Assembly (NCBI GenBank): GCA_002354655.1
Contig: DELY01000021.1
Location: 1-55,409, forward strand
DNA from: Pseudomonas sp. UBA2684
GTDB lineage: Bacteria; Pseudomonadota; Gammaproteobacteria; Pseudomonadales; Pseudomonadaceae
Length of the DNA: 55,409 nucleotides
Direction of reading: 5' to 3'
Below are positions 20,531 to 29,303 of the stretch, piece after piece. The notes below the pieces were generated by a model. That model did not search any database. It had not been told where the DNA came from and worked only from the letters and a program-made list of their open reading frames with translations. Position 1 is the first letter of the stretch. Every line of letters begins with the position of its first letter. The position numbers and the translations under genes are program-made.

Positions 20531-21195
20531 ACGGCTAACCTTTTTTGCAGGAGTTTCACCAGTTGCGAGGCGGCAAAGCTGATCGTGAAATAGACCAGAC
20601 CGGCGAAGATCAGAAATTCATGGGGCTGGCCGATGATGTCGCCGCGCGAGCGGGCGGCATTGAGGAAATCCATCAGGCCGACGGTGTACACCAGCGAGGT
20701 GTCCTGGAACAGGATGATGCTTTGCTGCAACAGCAGCGGGGTCATCTTGCGGAACGCCTGCGGCAGGATGATCAGGCGCATGGTCTGCCCGTAGCTCATG
20801 CCCAGCGCTTGCGCGGCGCCCATCTGGCCCTTGGGGATGGCCTGGATGCCGGCGCGGACGATCTCGCAGAAGTACGCCGCCTCGAACATCACGAACGCCA
20901 CCAGACACGAGGTGAAGGCTCCGATCGGGGTGTCTTCGCCGGTGATCCAGCGCAGGATGAACGGCACCGCGAAGTAGAACCAGGTGATCACCAGCAGCAG
21001 CGGGATCGAGCGGAAGTAGTTGACGTAGGCGGCGGCGATGTTCGACAGCAGCTTGCTGTGCGACAGGCGCATCAGCGCCAGCAGGGTGCCCAGCAGCACG
21101 CCGCCGAGCACGCCCATGACCATCAGTTGCAGGGTCATCGCCATGCCGTCCCAGAGGCCTGGCAGGGCCGGAACGATTGCACTGAAATCCATCAT
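20527..21195 (-). CDS. aatM: Glutamate/aspartate ABC importer, permease AatM
   Basis: A 222-aa inner-membrane permease of the HisM/GltK family with about five membrane segments. The EAA-type cytoplasmic loop [27 protein letters not shown] is diagnostic. It forms the heterodimeric channel with AatQ. ATGA overlaps on both sides (with aatQ upstream and aatP downstream) indicate translational coupling. Confidence 0.93.
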   Translation of the reverse strand: MMDFSAIVPALPGLWDGMAMTLQLMVMGVLGGVLLGTLLALMRLSHSKLLSNIAAAYVNYFRSIPLLLVITWFYFAVPFILRWITGEDTPIGAFTSCLVAFVMFEAAYFCEIVRAGIQAIPKGQMGAAQALGMSYGQTMRLIILPQAFRKMTPLLLQQSIILFQDTSLVYTVGLMDFLNAARSRGDIIGQPHEFLIFAGLVYFTISFAASQLVKLLQKRLAV

Positions 21196-21938
21196 TTACC
21201 TCCCACGGAAATCAGCCCGGGCACCGCGACTTTCTTCTCGATCATGCGCATCAGCAGCATCAGGCTCATGTTCAGGGTGAAGTAGATCAGGGTGGCCAGG
21301 GTGAAGGCTTCGAACAGGTTGGCGCTGAACTCGGCGGTCTGCTTGGTTTGCGCCAGCAGCTCCATCAGGCCGATCAGCGAGGCCACCGAGGAGTTCTTGA
21401 AGATGTTCAAGAACTCGCTGGTGAGCGGCGGAATGATGATCCGGTAGGCCTGCGGCAGCAGCACGTTGCAGTAGATCTGCGGCAGCTTGAAGCCCATGGC
21501 GTAGGCGGCGGCGGTCTGGCCCTGGGGCAGTGCCTGGATGCCGGTGCGCACCTGCTCGCAGACCCGCGCGGCGGTGAACAGGCCAAGACACACCACAACC
21601 GATAGATAAGCCGAGGTGGCCGGGTTCAAGTCCTGCTTAAACCACATCTCCAGCGGTTCGGGCAGCAGGTCGGGCACCAGGAAGTACCAGAGAAACAGCT
21701 GCACCAGCAGCGGTACGTTGCGGAAGATTTCCACGTAGGTGCTGGCGATGCCGGCGATCCAGCGGTTCGGCACGGTGCGCATCACGCCGAGCAGCGAGCC
21801 CAGCGCCAGGGCGATGATCCAGCCGACGACGGCGATGGCGATGGTCCAGCCCAGGCCGGTGAGGAACCAGTCCAGGTAGATCTCGCTGCCGATGCCGGTG
21901 GGCTTGAAGAAGATGCCCCAGTCCCAGTTGTAATTCAT
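21192..21938 (-). CDS. aatQ: Glutamate/aspartate ABC importer, permease AatQ
   Basis: A 248-aa HisM/GltJ-family permease with an EAA loop (ARVCEQVRTGIQALPQGQTAAAYAMG). The start at 21938 gives MNYNWDWGIFFKPTG, the usual N-terminus of the family; an open frame up to 22058 adds 40 residues drawn from the repeat-rich intergenic DNA and is rejected. It follows aatJ across an unusually long 450-base gap with a strong hairpin, so expression is likely lower than that of the binding protein. Confidence 0.93.
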   Translation of the reverse strand: MNYNWDWGIFFKPTGIGSEIYLDWFLTGLGWTIAIAVVGWIIALALGSLLGVMRTVPNRWIAGIASTYVEIFRNVPLLVQLFLWYFLVPDLLPEPLEMWFKQDLNPATSAYLSVVVCLGLFTAARVCEQVRTGIQALPQGQTAAAYAMGFKLPQIYCNVLLPQAYRIIIPPLTSEFLNIFKNSSVASLIGLMELLAQTKQTAEFSANLFEAFTLATLIYFTLNMSLMLLMRMIEKKVAVPGLISVGGK

Positions 21939-22080
21939 GCGGGTTGCCCCTCGATTGGATAAACGATCTGCTGCGTTGAAAACAGACTCGGAAAGCCGCT
22001 TGCGGCTAACGCGCTTCAGTGCGGCCCCGAAGGGGCGAGCGAAGCGAGTCATGCTCATGTGCTACAGCACACTCCGCTTG

Positions 22081-22192
22081 ATTCGCTGCGCTCACCCTTC
22101 GGGTCAGCCGTTGGCTGCTACTTCGCTGCGCTGCGTTTCTCGCCTGCTTTATTCGCTGGCGCTCACCCTTCGGGCCAGCCTTTGGCTGTTAC
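22081..22192. repeat. Tandem imperfect 41-nt direct repeats in the aatJ-aatQ gap
   Basis: Two copies, 22081-22121 and 22151-22192, share ATTCGCTG.CGCTCACCCTTCGGG.CAGCC.TTGGCTG.TAC with only a few differences and a 29-base spacer that itself repeats TTCGCTGCGCT. The 21939-22388 interval contains no convincing gene. The repeats look like intergenic filler of the CTTCGGG hairpin type. Confidence 0.6.
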
Positions 22193-22320
22193 TCCCGTTG
22201 GTCGTTGCGCCTTGCATGGCTCTAGCTCGCGAGATCTTGAGTACGTTTTACGTTGACGAAGGGCGAGGGATGCCCGTGTCCGCGTGCGCAGACGATTCTC
22301 TCTTCGTCAGAAGTTAGGTT

Positions 22321-22341
22321 GGGGAAGCCGCTGGCTTCCCC
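22321..22341 (-). terminator. Attenuator-like hairpin downstream of aatJ
   Basis: GGGGAAGCC and GGCTTCCCC form a perfect 9-bp stem with a 3-nt loop, 48 bases after the aatJ stop. There is no T-run on the minus strand, so it is more likely an mRNA-stabilising or partial-termination structure separating the abundant binding protein from the permease genes. Confidence 0.55.
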
Positions 22342-22388
22342 GGAGTCCCCGCGCCATCACGCCTCATGAGCGTGACGGCGCATCACCG

Positions 22389-23297
22389 TCAGATCTGCTC
22401 GGCAGATTTGTCGGTGGGCGTGGCGATGAGCTTTTTCAGCTCGTCGCTCATGGGGAAGTTGAGGTTGAGGTTCTTCGGCGGGATGGGCTGGAGGAACCAC
22501 TTGGCGTAGATGTCGTTGACTTCGCCGGAAGCGAAGGCCGCGGCAATCGCGCCGTCGACCACGCGCTTAAAGCCTTCGTCGCCCTTGCGCATCATGCAGC
22601 CGTAGATCTCGAACGATTGCGGCTCGCCGACCACTACCCAGTCAGCCGGCTGCTTGGCCTTGGCCATTTCGCCATAGAGCAGGGCGTCGTCCATCATGAA
22701 GGCGACGGCGCGGCTGGATTCGAGCATCAGGAACGACTCGCCGTGGTCTTTGGCGGAGATGATGTTCATGCCCATCTTCTGCTCGGCGTTCATGATTTTT
22801 AGCAGGCGCTCGGAGGTGGTGCCGGCGGTGGTCACCACGTTCTTGCCCTTGAGGTCGGGGAAATCGTTGACCCCGGAGGTCTTCTTGGTCAGCAGGCGGG
22901 TGCCGACTTCGAAGATGCCGACGGAGAAGTCCACCTGGCGCTGGCGCTCGATGTTGTTGGTGGTGGAGCCGCACTCCAGATCGACGGTGCCGTTCTGCAC
23001 CAGCGGGATACGGGTCTGCGAGGTGACCAGGTTGTAGCGCACCTTGAGGTCGGGCATGCCCAGCTCCTGCTTGATCGCCTCGACGGCTTTCAGTTGCAGG
23101 TCATGCGAGTAGCCGACGGGCTGCTGCGGGTTGTTGCCGAAATAGGAGAAGGGAATGGAGGCGTCGCGGTGGCCGAGGGTGATCGTGCCGCTGTCCTTGA
23201 TCTTCTTCAGGGTGCCGGTCAGTTCAGCGGCGAGTGCTGGCGTGGAGATCAGGGCAGCGGCAATGGCTGCGCTCAGTACGCGGGGGACAATACGCAT
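22389..23297 (-). CDS. aatJ: Periplasmic glutamate/aspartate-binding protein AatJ
   Basis: A 302-aa periplasmic solute-binding protein of family 3 (GltI type). The signal peptide occupies residues 1-23 (cleavage after ALA in STPALAAELTG). The first lobe has TLGHRDASIPFSYFGNN and the ligand-pocket region DLECGSTTNNIERQRQVDFS, typical of acidic amino acid binders. GAGGAAAC precedes the ATG. It heads the aat operon behind a candidate sigma-54 promoter, which fits activation by AauR. Confidence 0.95.
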   Translation of the reverse strand: MRIVPRVLSAAIAAALISTPALAAELTGTLKKIKDSGTITLGHRDASIPFSYFGNNPQQPVGYSHDLQLKAVEAIKQELGMPDLKVRYNLVTSQTRIPLVQNGTVDLECGSTTNNIERQRQVDFSVGIFEVGTRLLTKKTSGVNDFPDLKGKNVVTTAGTTSERLLKIMNAEQKMGMNIISAKDHGESFLMLESSRAVAFMMDDALLYGEMAKAKQPADWVVVGEPQSFEIYGCMMRKGDEGFKRVVDGAIAAAFASGEVNDIYAKWFLQPIPPKNLNLNFPMSDELKKLIATPTDKSAEQI

Positions 23298-23401
23298 GAA
23301 TCGTTTCCTCGATGTTGTTGTTATGGGGCTGACGCTCCGGCGTTGGCCGGTCTGTCACGCCACTGTCTGGGAAGGGCTATCGCATTCCTGCCAATACAGG
23401 G

Positions 23402-23417
23402 AGCAGGATGTATGCCA
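23402..23417 (-). promoter_or_regulatory. Candidate sigma-54 promoter of the aat operon
   Basis: The minus strand reads TGGCATACATCCTGCT, with exact GG-N10-GC spacing and one mismatch to TTGCW in the -12 box. It lies 104 bases upstream of the aatJ start. AauR, encoded downstream, is a sigma-54 activator known to act on this operon, which makes the site credible. Confidence 0.7.
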
Positions 23418-23577
23418 GTCCATCGAGGATTTTTATTTGAAGTTAAGTTATTGAAAGGAAAAGATAAATTTTTATTGATCAGGAAACGAAAACGCCCAGT
23501 CGTTCGGCTGGGCGACCCGTGCCCGGATAGGCATTCGGAAAACCGAACGTTATTACCGGGGTGTCGAGATAGGCCCT

Positions 23578-23665
23578 GTAGGGTGGACATGGCGCAGCCT
23601 TGTCCACCGCTTGCCCCCTGGCGCGGTGCAGATGGCGGACAAGCCTGGCGGCATGTCCGCCCTAC
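23578..23665. repeat. Palindromic element (GTAGGGTGGACATG type)
   Basis: Outer arms GTAGGGTGGACATG (23578-23591) and CATGTCCGCCCTAC (23652-23665) are inverted with one mismatch; inner GCCTTGTCCACCGC and GGCGGACAAGCC pair partly. It lies between the aat promoter region and the 3' end of the polyamine-binding protein gene and is closely similar to the copy at 24855-24931. Confidence 0.8.
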
Positions 23666-23708
23666 CCGAGAGCCGGGGATAACGACAAAACCTGCGGCTG
23701 GCCTCGCA

Positions 23709-24821
23709 TCAGGTGCCCGACTTGATGGTGGTCCAGGCGCGGGTGCGGATACGTTCGGCCTTCTGCGGCAGCGGCTGGAGAACGTAGAGCGTCTTTTGCG
23801 CCTCGGCGGTCGGTGTCAGGTTGGGGTTGTCGCGGATCGCGGCGCCGACCAAGGGCATCGCGTCCTTGTTCGGGTTGGGGTAGCCGAGGAAGTCGCTGAT
23901 CGGCGCGACCACTGTCGGGTCGAGCAGGTTGTTGAGGAAGGCGTGCGCTTCGTCGACGTTCTGCGCGCTTTTCGGGATAGCGAAGGAGTCGTACCACAGC
24001 GGCGCGCCTTCTTTCGGCAGGCGCCAGTCGACCACCACGCCGTTGCCGGCTTCCTTGGCGCGGTTGGCGAACTGGTAGAAGCTGCCGGAATAGCCGATGG
24101 CCACGCAGATGTCGCCGTTGGCGATGTCGGTCATGTACTTGGCCGAGTGGAAATAGGCGATGTAGGGGCGGATCTTCAGCATCAGCTCTCTGGCTTTGTC
24201 GTAGTCCTCGGCTTGGCTGCTGTTGGGGTCGAGGCCTAGGTAATGCAGGGCGATCGGTAGGATGTCGCCGGGCGAGTCGAGCATCGCCACGCCGCACTGC
24301 TTGAGCTTGCTGATGTTCTCTTCCTTGAAGATCAGGTCCCAGCTGTCCACCGGGGCATCTTCGCCGAGCACGGCCTTGACCTTGGCCGGGTTGAAGCCGA
24401 TCAGCACGGTGCCATACATGTAGGGCACGGCGAACTGGTTGCCGGGGTCGTTGGTGGTCATCAGTTGCAGCAGGCCCGGGTCGAGGTGCTGCCAGTTGGG
24501 CAGCTTGCTCTTGTCCAGCGCCTGAAACACCCCGGCCTTGATTTGCGTATCGAGAAAGGTGTTGGTCGGCACCACCAGGTCGTAGCCGGAGTTGCCGGTG
24601 AGCAGCTTGGCCTCCAGCGCTTCGTTGGTGTCGAACACGTCCCAGGTCAACTGGATGCCGCTTTTTTCCTGAAACGCCTTGGGCACCGAGGGCAGCATGT
24701 AGTCGGCCCAGTTGTACACGCGCAACTCGCGCTGCTTTTCCGCAGTTTGCGCCTGGGCCGTGGTGGCCAGCAGGATAGCGCCGCAGAGCGCGGCGCCGAG
24801 CAGGTGTGTGATTGTGGTCAT
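23709..24821 (-). CDS. Periplasmic spermidine/putrescine-binding protein (PotF/PotD family)
   Basis: A 370-aa family 1 solute-binding protein with a signal peptide (cleavage after TAQA near residue 24) and the hallmark LRVYNWADYMLP just after it. Other family blocks are TWDVFDTNEALEAKLLTGNSGYDLVVPT and VAIGYSGSFYQFANRA. It captures polyamines or acylated polyamines in the periplasm. No permease or ATPase genes accompany it; instead the acetylpolyamine amidohydrolase gene lies just upstream on the same strand, as in P. aeruginosa PA1409-PA1410. Acetylated polyamine is therefore a plausible ligand. Confidence 0.9.
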   Translation of the reverse strand: MTTITHLLGAALCGAILLATTAQAQTAEKQRELRVYNWADYMLPSVPKAFQEKSGIQLTWDVFDTNEALEAKLLTGNSGYDLVVPTNTFLDTQIKAGVFQALDKSKLPNWQHLDPGLLQLMTTNDPGNQFAVPYMYGTVLIGFNPAKVKAVLGEDAPVDSWDLIFKEENISKLKQCGVAMLDSPGDILPIALHYLGLDPNSSQAEDYDKARELMLKIRPYIAYFHSAKYMTDIANGDICVAIGYSGSFYQFANRAKEAGNGVVVDWRLPKEGAPLWYDSFAIPKSAQNVDEAHAFLNNLLDPTVVAPISDFLGYPNPNKDAMPLVGAAIRDNPNLTPTAEAQKTLYVLQPLPQKAERIRTRAWTTIKSGT

Positions 24822-24854
24822 TGTTTCGCACCCCGGTGTGATTGTTCATCTTGT

Positions 24855-24931
24855 GTAGGGTGGACATGGCGCAGCCTTGTCCACCATGACGGTGCCGCGT
24901 GGTGGACAAACCTTCGGTATGTCCACCCTAC
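24855..24931. repeat. Palindromic element that supplies the aphA stop codon
   Basis: GTAGGGTGGACAT (24855-24867) and ATGTCCACCCTAC (24919-24931) are perfect inverted repeats, with inner CCTTGTCCACC and GGTGGACAA arms. The right end, read on the minus strand as GTAGGG, contains the TAG that ends aphA. Confidence 0.85.
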
Positions 24932-25962
24932 AAATTGGCGGCTTCGAACCCTTCCAGCACGTTCACCGCGTTGACGCCGATGGCCTCCACGGCATAGCCA
25001 CCCTCCATGACGAACAGCGTCGGCAGGCCGAGTGCGGCGATGCGCCGACCCATGGCCAGGTAATCCGGGCTGTCGAGCTTGAACTGGGAAATCGGGTCGT
25101 CCTTGAAGGTGTCCACGCCGAGCGACACCACCAGCACCTCGGCGGCGTAGCCGGCGATGCGTTGGCAGGCCTGTTCCAGCGCCGCGCTCCAGGTTTCCCA
25201 GGTACTGCCGGCGGGCAACGGGTAATTGCAGTTGTAGCCTTCGCCGGCCCCTTCGCCCAATTCATCGGCATAGCCGAGGAAGAACGGGAACTCGGCCAGC
25301 GGGTCGCCGTGGATCGAGGCGAACAGCACGTCGCTTCGTGCATAGAAGATGTCCTGGGTGCCGTTGCCGTGGTGGTAATCGACATCGAGGATCGCCACCC
25401 GCGCGTAGCCCTGGTCGAGAAACGCCTGGGCGGCGATGGCGGCGTTGTTCAGGTAGCAGTAGCCGCCCATCAGCTCGCCGGCGGCGTGGTGGCCCGGCGG
25501 CCGACACAGGGCGAAGGCGCTGTGCGCGCCGCCGGCGATATGCGCCTGGGCGCTGAGCGCCACCTGGGCGGCGCTGTAGGCGGCCTGCCAGGTGCCGGCG
25601 GTGATCGGCGCGCCGGCGTCGAAGCTGTAGTAACCGAACTGGCCGTGCAGGCTGCTCGGCAGTACCGCGCGCAGGGTGCGCGCCGGCCAGGTGTAGGGCA
25701 GCAGGTCACCCGTGCCGTTCTGTGCTTGCCAGCGGGCCCAGGCACTTGCAAAGAATTCCAGGTAGGCCGCGCTGTGGATGCGCTCGATCGGCGCGCGGCC
25801 GAAATCCTTGGGCGCGCGTACTTCGCCGAGCTGGCGATCCTTGACCCGCTGGAGAATGTGGTCGGCGCGTTGCGGCTTCTCGAAACACGGCATCAACTGA
25901 CCGTCGATCAGCTCGCAGCTGCCGTGGTGCAGGTGATGGTCGTCGCTGTAGTAGGTCAGCAT
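24928..25962 (-). CDS. aphA: Acetylpolyamine amidohydrolase (histone deacetylase family)
   Basis: Zinc hydrolase that removes acetyl groups from acetylputrescine/acetylcadaverine, letting the cell use acetylpolyamines. The 344-aa product shows RPPGHHAAGELMGGYCYLNN (tandem catalytic His), LDVDYHHGNGTQDIFY (Asp and His zinc ligands) and LGVDTFKDDPISQFKL (third ligand region). It matches AphA/AphB of P. aeruginosa; AphA is favoured because the binding-protein gene is next to it. The stop codon is the TAG in the end of a palindromic repeat, so the native C-terminus may have been altered slightly by the insertion. Confidence 0.9.
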   Translation of the reverse strand: MLTYYSDDHHLHHGSCELIDGQLMPCFEKPQRADHILQRVKDRQLGEVRAPKDFGRAPIERIHSAAYLEFFASAWARWQAQNGTGDLLPYTWPARTLRAVLPSSLHGQFGYYSFDAGAPITAGTWQAAYSAAQVALSAQAHIAGGAHSAFALCRPPGHHAAGELMGGYCYLNNAAIAAQAFLDQGYARVAILDVDYHHGNGTQDIFYARSDVLFASIHGDPLAEFPFFLGYADELGEGAGEGYNCNYPLPAGSTWETWSAALEQACQRIAGYAAEVLVVSLGVDTFKDDPISQFKLDSPDYLAMGRRIAALGLPTLFVMEGGYAVEAIGVNAVNVLEGFEAANL

Positions 25963-26084
25963 GTGAAACGGCTCCAGGCGTGTTGTTGTGCCTGCATTGT
26001 TCGCCTACCGGGCGCTTTGCAGAACGCTGACAACGGCCAAAAGGGGATCGATGTGGCCAAGTTGCGCGGCCGTCATGACATTTC

Positions 26085-26140
26085 GTGGGAGGCGCTTCAG
26101 CGGCGAGCTGTTACGCGGGCGCGGCTAAAGCCCCTCCCAC
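26085..26140. repeat. REP-like inverted repeat pair
   Basis: GTGGGAGGCGCTTCAGC (from 26085) and GCGGCTAAAGCCCCTCCCAC (ending 26140) face each other across about 19 bases, between the AraC gene's 3' end and the aphA promoter region. Confidence 0.75.
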
Positions 26141-26156
26141 AAGCGCTTCTCACGCG

Positions 26157-27149
26157 TCAGGCGCGAAAACGACTGGGCGGCACGCCGCTCCAGCGCTGGA
26201 AGGCGTGGCGGAAGCTGGCCGTTTCGCTGAAGCCGAGGTATTCGGCGATCCGGCAGATCGGCCAGTCTTCCTGGCCGAGCAGGGTTTTGGCGCGCTCGAA
26301 GCGCAGTTCGTCGAGCAGCTCCTGGTAATGCGTGCCGAGCTCCTGCAAATGCCGGCGCAGGGTGCGTGGCGAGCAGTGCATCTGCTGCGCCAGTTGCTCC
26401 AGGCCCGGCGGCTCGGCCAATTGCGCGGAGAGCAGCTGGCGGATGCGCGCCAACCAGGCCTGGCGTGTGGTGAATTCGGCGTTTTGCTTGCGGCAGCGCG
26501 CGAGCATTTCCAGGTGGGTGACCGGGTCGGCCAGCGGCAGGCGCCGTTGCAGCCAACTGGCGGGGAAGGCGAAGGCGTTGCGCTCGGCATTGAATTGCAG
26601 CGCGCTAGCGAAGCTGGCGCCGTAGTGTTCGACATACGCCGGTTGGGCATAGCGAAATTGCGCGGCGCTGAGCGGCAGCGGCTGACCGAGCAAGTCATCG
26701 CAGATCAGTTTCAGCGAGGCCAGGCACATTTCCAGGTTGAATACTTCCAGGGCCGCCGGGTAACGGTATTCGTCGGCACTGACCCACGCCAGTTCGCCGT
26801 CAAGGTGCAGGTCCAGCGTGAAGTAGGTGCCAAGCAACGCCGGGTACTGCAACAGCAGGCGCCAGGCGTCACCAAAGGTGGCACTCGACAGTGCGGCGTA
26901 ACCGAGCAGGCCATAGGCCGAGACGTGCATGCGTCGCCCCAGAGCCAGGCCGAGGTCGGCGCGCAAGGACAGGGCATTGGCGCACACCCGCAATTCCTGG
27001 TGGCGGGTGATGCGGCTATCGGCGTTGCCGAGGTCGCTGGCGTCAATGCCGCTGTCGGCGAGCAGCCGCTCGCTCAGCTCCGGCTGATCGGCGAACAGCT
27101 CGAGAATCAGCGAGACCACATGCAGGGTGGTCAGGTTGGCGTGCAGCAT
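26157..27149 (-). CDS. AraC-family transcriptional regulator
   Basis: A 330-aa regulator. The N-terminal arabinose-binding-like domain (residues 1-200) is of the ArgR/OruR-like type found in pseudomonads. The C-terminal double HTH (about 235-330) begins LEQLAQQMHCSPRTLRRHLQ and ends with ICRIAEYLGFSETASFRHAFQRWSGVPPSRFR. Its position upstream of aphA and the polyamine-binding protein gene on the same strand, separated by a REP pair, suggests it regulates polyamine use, but this is inference. There is no signal for the effector. Confidence 0.88.
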   Translation of the reverse strand: MLHANLTTLHVVSLILELFADQPELSERLLADSGIDASDLGNADSRITRHQELRVCANALSLRADLGLALGRRMHVSAYGLLGYAALSSATFGDAWRLLLQYPALLGTYFTLDLHLDGELAWVSADEYRYPAALEVFNLEMCLASLKLICDDLLGQPLPLSAAQFRYAQPAYVEHYGASFASALQFNAERNAFAFPASWLQRRLPLADPVTHLEMLARCRKQNAEFTTRQAWLARIRQLLSAQLAEPPGLEQLAQQMHCSPRTLRRHLQELGTHYQELLDELRFERAKTLLGQEDWPICRIAEYLGFSETASFRHAFQRWSGVPPSRFRA

Positions 27150-27321
27150 TGCAGCGTCCGCGTCGGTTCAGGTGCCTGAATCAACGCAAAAACTATGCCG
27201 CTCGGCCGCCGTTATGAGAGCAGGGGCCGCGTCTCGCGGCCCGTTACACACTGTTTCGGCACAAACGGTGGGTCTCTGGACAAACGGTTATGAAGGGTGC
27301 TCGCCAGCCGTGGCTTTGCGG

Positions 27322-27407
27322 TATACTGCGCGGCCTTTGGCCGGTCGCACCCGGCCCAAATTCGCACACAAGCCACGCCGGTCATCCCGCGTGGCTTGTT
27401 GGTTTTT
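27322..27407 (+). promoter_or_regulatory. purE promoter -10 box and leader with terminator-like hairpin
   Basis: TATACT at 27322-27327 is a good sigma-70 -10 box; no clear -35 is seen. Some 40 bases downstream, ACAAGCCACGC (27368-27378) and GCGTGGCTTGT (27389-27399) form a perfect 11-bp stem followed by TGGTTTTT (27400-27407). The structure ends 39 bases before the purE ATG. It would either attenuate purEK or end a short leader RNA of about 70 nt. Confidence 0.6.
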
Positions 27408-27446
27408 GATGCGCCGTCAGGCGCCCGACAGAAAAGAGGCACTTTG

Positions 27447-27938
27447 ATGAGCGCACTGGTTGGCGTGATCATGGGCTCCAAGTCCGATTGGTCCACCCTT
27501 AGCCACACCGCCGAGATGCTGGAGAAGCTGGGCATCCCTTACGAGGTCAAGGTGGTCTCCGCCCACCGCACCCCGGACCTGCTATTCCAGTACGCCGAAC
27601 AGGCCGAAGGCCGCGGCATCCAGGTGATCATTGCCGGCGCTGGCGGCGCGGCACATCTGCCGGGCATGTGTGCGGCCAAGACCCACCTGCCGGTGCTCGG
27701 TGTGCCGGTACAGTCGGCGGTACTCTCGGGCGTCGACTCGCTGCTGTCGATCGTGCAGATGCCCGCCGGCATCCCGGTTGCTACCCTGGCCATCGGCAAG
27801 GCTGGCGCGATCAACGCGGCCCTCTTGGCGGCAAGCATCCTCGGTCACCAGCACCCGCAGTTCCATGCGGCGCTCAAGCAGTTCCGCCAGGAGCAGACCG
27901 ATACCGTGCTGGAAAACCCGGACCCGCGCGGGGCCTGA
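27447..27938 (+). CDS. purE: N5-carboxyaminoimidazole ribonucleotide mutase
   Basis: Converts N5-CAIR to CAIR in purine biosynthesis. The 163-aa class I PurE has [19 protein letters not shown], the active-site [14 protein letters not shown], and the [18 protein letters not shown] loop. The ATG at 27447 has AAAGAGG at good spacing; the open frame upstream to 27297 runs through the leader hairpin and is not coding. It is followed by purK after 147 bases. Confidence 0.97.
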   Translation: MSALVGVIMGSKSDWSTLSHTAEMLEKLGIPYEVKVVSAHRTPDLLFQYAEQAEGRGIQVIIAGAGGAAHLPGMCAAKTHLPVLGVPVQSAVLSGVDSLLSIVQMPAGIPVATLAIGKAGAINAALLAASILGHQHPQFHAALKQFRQEQTDTVLENPDPRGA

Positions 27939-28085
27939 GCCTCGTCCGTCAAGGCTGGCGGCGCGGCGCATGGGCGCGTCGTGCGCTGCTCGGCATGCTC
28001 ATTGACGGCGTGTAAACTCCGCGTCCTGCACGGCGCTCGACGCGCCACTGCGTGGTCTCGCCACTTACTGAAAGGGGCTCTCTAG

Positions 28086-29171
28086 ATGAAAATCGGTGTA
28101 ATCGGTGGCGGCCAATTGGGTCGTATGCTGGCCCTGGCGGGGACTCCGCTGGGCATCAACTTCGCCTTCCTCGATCCGGCGCCGGACGCTTGCGCTCAGG
28201 CCCTGGGCGAGCATATTCGCGCCGATTACGGCGACCAGGATCACCTGCGCCAACTGGCCGACGAAGTCGACCTGGTGACCTTCGAGTTCGAGAGCGTGCC
28301 GGCCGAGACCGTGGCTTTCCTCTCGCAGTTCGTGCCGGTCTATCCATCGGCCACCGCCCTGCGTATCGCCCGCGACCGCTGGTTCGAGAAGTCGATGTTC
28401 AAGGACCTCGGCATCCCCACCCCGGATTTCGCCGATATCCAGTCGCAAGCCGACCTCGATGCCGCCGCCGTCAGCATCGGCCTGCCGGCCGTGCTGAAAA
28501 CCCGCACCCTGGGTTATGACGGCAAGGGTCAGAAGGTTCTGCGCTCGCCGGAAGATGTGCGCGGCGCGTTTGCCGAACTGGGCAGCGTGGCGTGCATCCT
28601 CGAAGGGTTCGTGCCGTTCAGCGGTGAAGTCTCGCTGGTCGCGGTGCGCGCCCGCGACGGCGAAACGCGCTTCTACCCGCTGGTGCACAACACCCACGAC
28701 AGCGGCATTCTCAGCCTGTCCATCGCCAGCACCGAGCATCCGCTGCAAGCGCTGGCCGAGGACTACGTCGGTCGCGTGCTCAAGCAACTCGATTACGTCG
28801 GCGTGCTGGCCTTCGAGTTCTTCGAAGTCGATGGCGGCCTGAAAGCCAACGAGATCGCCCCGCGCGTGCACAACTCCGGGCACTGGACCATCGAAGGCGC
28901 CGAGTGCAGCCAGTTCGAAAACCACCTGCGTGCCGTGGCCGGCCTGCCGCTGGGTTCGACGGCCAAGGTCGGCGAGAGCGCCATGCTCAACTTCATCGGT
29001 GAGGTGCCGGCGGTGGATAAAGTCATCGCCATCGCCGACTGCCACCTGCATCACTACGGCAAGGCCTTCAAGGCCGGTCGCAAGGTCGGTCACGCCACCC
29101 TGCGCTGCGCCGACCGCGCTACGCTGGACACGCAGATCGCCGCAGTGCAGGCGCTGATCAAGCCCGCCTGA
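28086..29171 (+). CDS. purK: N5-carboxyaminoimidazole ribonucleotide synthase
   Basis: ATP-grasp enzyme that makes N5-CAIR from AIR, bicarbonate and ATP, handing it to PurE. The 361-aa product starts MKIGVIGGGQLGRMLALAG, followed by the ATP-grasp core LKTRTLGYDGKGQKVL and the metal/ATP site FEFFEVDGGLKANEIAPRVHNSGHW. GAAAGGGG lies 10 nt upstream of the ATG. It is co-directional with purE. Confidence 0.97.
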   Translation: MKIGVIGGGQLGRMLALAGTPLGINFAFLDPAPDACAQALGEHIRADYGDQDHLRQLADEVDLVTFEFESVPAETVAFLSQFVPVYPSATALRIARDRWFEKSMFKDLGIPTPDFADIQSQADLDAAAVSIGLPAVLKTRTLGYDGKGQKVLRSPEDVRGAFAELGSVACILEGFVPFSGEVSLVAVRARDGETRFYPLVHNTHDSGILSLSIASTEHPLQALAEDYVGRVLKQLDYVGVLAFEFFEVDGGLKANEIAPRVHNSGHWTIEGAECSQFENHLRAVAGLPLGSTAKVGESAMLNFIGEVPAVDKVIAIADCHLHHYGKAFKAGRKVGHATLRCADRATLDTQIAAVQALIKPA

Positions 29172-29303
29172 GGTGGTTACGGCGCCGTCTGCGGGCGGCG
29201 CCAAGGGCCGGTTATTGAACCTCTGTCGGCTTAACCCGTCTGATGGCCTAGCGCCACAGTTATGCTGACCCCTGGCGCCCTCACTTAATTCGGAGAACCC
29301 GCC

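Noticed and set aside
22081-22192. CRISPR-like repeat array
   Set aside because: Only two imperfect 41-nt copies with a spacer that is itself repetitive, and no cas genes in the window.
27297-27446. N-terminal extension of purE
   Set aside because: The open frame runs through the -10 box and leader hairpin, and family members start at [11 protein letters not shown].
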